Source: Pyrocephalus nanus
Lineage: Eukaryota; Chordata; Aves; Passeriformes; Tyrannidae
Length of the DNA: 64,000 bases
Direction: 5' to 3'
Assembly: GCA_038380795.1 (NCBI GenBank)
Contig: CM076276.1
Location: forward strand, 13,716,001 to 13,780,000
The position numbers were made by a program, and so were the translations under genes. The notes below the pieces were generated by a model. The model was not told the DNA's origin. It saw only the letters and a program-made list of their open reading frames with translations, and did no database searches. Positions 60,736-64,000 of the stretch are shown in pieces. How positions within the stretch are numbered: the stretch's first letter is position 1; each line of letters begins with the position of its first letter.

Positions 60736-63700
60736 GAAAAAAAACCCCAAAACTTAGCAAAAGGTGATGCTGTAATAAGGTTTGGGGTAGCAGAAGCCTC
60801 ACCTACAGCACTGAGAGGGACCTCAGGGACAGCCAGAACACACAGACTGGTGCAGAGCAGTGCATTTCATCAGCTCCACTTGGGAAGTGGCTGGTACTGA
60901 GCTCTTCATCTCTGTCCCCTTCCCCCCTCTGAGTGTGGTGGTACACTTGGATATTAATTTAAACACTGTTCAAAGACTTATGTAGGAATTGTGCTCGTCT
61001 GTGGGTTGGAAGGGAGCAGCAGATTAAACAACCCTTTTCAGACTCATCCCTGCCTGCAGGGAAACATCCTGCCTGGAGGCACAAGGACACTTGGAGGAGA
61101 GAAAGTGGGACAGTCTCTCCCATGTTTAGTAATCTGTGTGCGAGACAGCAAAGAAGTTTAATAGCTGAATACAAAGCCCAAATGTATCACTCCCAAATAA
61201 CCAAAAAGATCATTTAATTGAAGTGGCTGATGGAAAACAACGGGGGGAATAGGAAGTGCCAACCTCTGGGGGACAGACAAATCAAATCTCTTGATCGGCG
61301 TTTATTGTTGACCGTACAACTATTAATAGTGTCAGGAACAGGTAAAAATAGCCTGCTCAAAGCCTGCTCCCGGGCTAACAGGAAGAAAAATCCATTTATT
61401 CCTTCTAAGCAGCTCTTTGGGCAGAGCACACCACGAGGCAGATGTGCCCTGGGGTCCTGTGGGCTCAGTGGGGTGGGACCAGAGCCAGGGACCCCCTGCG
61501 AGCAAGGATGGGGCGTCAGGGACCCTGGATGGGTGGAGAAGAGAGGATGGCAGCGGGAGTCCCCAGGGAAGAGCACTGCCTGTGCCACCCCAGAGTCCAG
61601 CTCCTCACAGAGTCACGCAGAGCCCAAGCAGAGGAGCATTACATGGCATTAGGCTGAGTCCTCCCAGGATCATCTAGAAACTCATCTCCTGGTAGGAGCA
61701 GAGCGCATTGGCTTCCAGTGACTGATGATAAAGGATCCACTTTGCTGCGAGGCAAAGCCTTCCCACGGTTATGACTCTCTTAAAAATCACCACCTATTTC
61801 TGACCTGTCTGCAAATAGCCCGAGCCTTAAGCAGAGGCAGGTAAAAGAGCATTTCTCCCACGGCTGCCAGAGTTTTCCCCTGCCATTTGTGGGATGTTTT
61901 GCTCCTTCCTTGGTTCAGGAGCATCCAGGCTCTTTCATGGAGCAGTTTGGTACAGCCAGGGCCGCAGGCAGGATGCTCTGCACGAACCCCAGCGACACCT
62001 TTAAAGGAATCACCTCCAGCATTGATTAATCCCTGTTTTCTTGCTATTTCCCTCCCTATTTGCACCCTTGTGGATTTACCAGCCACCTGCCAAACAGCAA
62101 AACCCACCCTGTGCCCGAGAGCAAGTGACTGAGGAAGGGAAATTCCACGAAAGTCACACAAACATCCCAGCGACAGAACATGCGGGTCCCCAGGGCCTGG
62201 CTTGGACGAACTGTGCAGCAGCAAAACAGAGCTCACAGCACCAGCCACGGCTAAAATATAGGAAGCAAAATGTTCCAGGAGGCAGGAGCAGCACCAGGGT
62301 GCCCAGCACAGGGGACAGGCGAGCGGAGGATACTCGGAAAAGGACAATTACATCAGAACATGAGTTTGGTTTCCGAGTGTGCTGCAGAGCCGGGAAGGAT
62401 CGTCCCCCCGGGGCCGGGCTGGCCTCGGTTCACGGACGGGTCCTGCGGGTCCAAGCGGTGAAACAGCCAAGGCTGGAAGGGCTGTTCGTGCCGTTCCCAC
62501 CCGGCTCACGTAGACCCCGAAACTCTCTGGGGCCACAGAGAGGAGCAAGTCCCACATGAGCTCCTTATCATCACCGCTAAGGTGCTCTGTGTCCTACCCA
62601 GGGCTCATTCCTGACGCAGCAGCATGGGGCATTCCCTGGCTCCTGAGAAAGTACACACATGGAACCAAGTCCACTCCCCAGCCCAGCTCCCCAGTTCCTG
62701 CTTTTTTTCCCCAGCACAGGGACCTGTTCTTCAGACAGGGACCCTCTCCCTCGTGGGTGTGCAGCAGGCCAGCATCTGTCTCCTTATCCTGCTCCCAAAG
62801 AACCAGCGTGGGCTCTGTGTTTCCCAGCAGCTGCTGGTGGACAGCGGGGTCTTGTGGGACCCCCAAATCCTACCCTGACCGCCCTTCTGGGATGGGAAAA
62901 GGAGTGGATAGCCAGAGAAAGAGGGGAGCAGCTGGGTAGGGAAGGGAAGGGAGGCTTTAGCCATAGCTTTTGCTTGTCCCCCTGGGGAAAAGCAGCTGAT
63001 TAAATCAAGATGCAGCATCCAGGGTTGCTATTCATTCCCTATATTATTAGCTTGTCTCATTTTATTAAATCTCCTTTAAGGCTTTTCACAAGAAACACGT
63101 AATTCCCAACATATAATTTTTCCCACATGAGATATGATGCAGAAGTGGGCTGTTCTGTCACTGGGGACTAGGGGGGGGGTGGCTTTATTTGTTTCCTTCC
63201 CCCACCCCCTGCTTCTTTAGCAACACTTTTCATGTCTCTTGATTACTTTTAGCTTTTGAGATTTGATTAACAGAGAATTTGAAAGCCTGAGACATGTCTC
63301 AAATCCCCAACCCCTTGAGTCATCCAGGCAAGGGGTGGCAAGATCTCCCTCAGAGACTCCATCCCTGTGTCCGGCTCGATGCAGCTCCGAGCCAGGAGCA
63401 CCCTGGAAATCCCCTGCTGCCAGTTTCCATCCTCTCTCATGCCATTCTCTTGCCCAGAGTTCACTAGGATGCAGCAGCATCCTGCCAGCATCCAGCATGG
63501 ACAAAGGTGTCTGCATGTCCTGGATGTGTTCCCAAACTCCGGCACTCTCTGCTCCTTTCCAAAGAGCAGCAGCTTCCCTGGGATTAGAGAGAAATGTCAC
63601 CTGTAACTGGAGATGGGCAGAAACTGGGCTTGGAATACAAGGCACAGTGGAGAGGGAGGCTCAGTGACCCCAGCGGACACGTTGCTGGATTTCAGGAAGG

Positions 63701-64000
63701 TTCCCATGGAAATAGTGGTGGCTGCCAGGGTTGTAGGACACAAATTAAAGCCCAAGAGGAGGCAGGGAGCTGGGCATGCATCACTGGGCTGGATCTGGCA
63801 GAGGGATGGGTAGTGGTGGTGAGGGTTTGGAGCCTGGAGGTGTTTTCTGTCCAGGTCCCACATCTGCTCCTGCAGCTCCGGCTGCGGGTCCAGAGGGGCT
63901 GCGGGCACAGGGCTGGAGGTGTTGGGGGGATTGGGTTGGGCCAGGGTTGAGCTGGTGCCCAAATTGAGGGCCCTCGATGCTCCCTGCCCTGGTGCAGCAG
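60736..64000. other. Intergenic DNA to the right edge
   Basis: No gene recognised. By synteny PEMT would lie beyond, but none of its exons was seen on the minus strand. An AT-rich block at 61180-61400 stands out. ORFs here are short and lack family features. Confidence 0.55.

Noticed and set aside
60736..64000. Search for PEMT exons expected by synteny
   Set aside because: No frame on the minus strand matches the membrane segments or the AdoMet-binding parts of PEMT as I know them; it probably begins beyond the window.

Overview
The window is vertebrate, and almost certainly avian, nuclear DNA. It has intron-containing genes with GT-AG boundaries, CpG-island promoters and many truncated CR1 retroposons in the Neoaves/passerine style. 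Five protein-coding genes can be recognised by their proteins. Their order and orientation match, from general knowledge of the human genome, the human 17p11.2 interval FLCN(-) - COPS3(-) - NT5M(+) - MED9(+) - RASD1(-). PEMT would be expected beyond the right edge, but no PEMT exon was recognised here.

Layout. 1-3.7 kb: the 5' part of FLCN (folliculin) on the minus strand, with three coding exons (residues 1-158); the gene runs off the left edge. A CpG island upstream carries a perfect CLEAR/E-box palindrome. 3.7-7.8 kb: FLCN/COPS3 spacer and possibly a long COPS3 3' UTR. 7.8-18.04 kb: complete COPS3 (12 coding exons, 423 aa) on the minus strand. 18.04-20.98 kb: head-to-head COPS3/NT5M promoter region with a compact COPS3 motif cluster (YY1-like, CCAAT, TCTCGCGAGA, X-box, AP-1, CRE), a possible solo LTR and an older CR1. 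20.98-25.9 kb: complete NT5M (5 exons, 232 aa) on the plus strand; its 3' UTR probably reaches about 28.3 kb. 28.5-50.7 kb: a roughly 22-kb gene-poor spacer with a few CR1 fragments, satellite-like repeats and AT-rich patches that may be regulatory. 51.43-55.43 kb: MED9 (2 exons, 117 aa) on the plus strand. 55.4-58.2 kb: tail-to-tail spacer. 58.2-59.27 kb: RASD1 (2 exons, 278 aa) on the minus strand with a TATA promoter. 59.3-64 kb: a GC-rich upstream repeat field, a hexamer satellite, a CR1 and intergenic DNA.

The genes are not a pathway. They are a conserved housekeeping/signalling neighbourhood: folliculin (nutrient signalling), COP9 signalosome subunit 3 (cullin deneddylation), mitochondrial deoxyribonucleotidase, Mediator subunit 9 and the glucocorticoid-inducible Ras-like GTPase Dexras1. 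The most unusual structure is the series of tandem repeats next to promoters: a pyrimidine minisatellite ending at the NT5M start codon, a 22-copy minisatellite ending about 140 bp before the MED9 start, a 72-bp-period array just inside MED9 intron 1, and an irregular GC-rich repeat upstream of RASD1. Other notable points are a GC-AG intron in FLCN, a near-identical ~205-bp duplication near the NT5M 3' end, and the CLEAR palindrome at FLCN. All identifications come from reading the sequence against remembered protein families; no database search was run.
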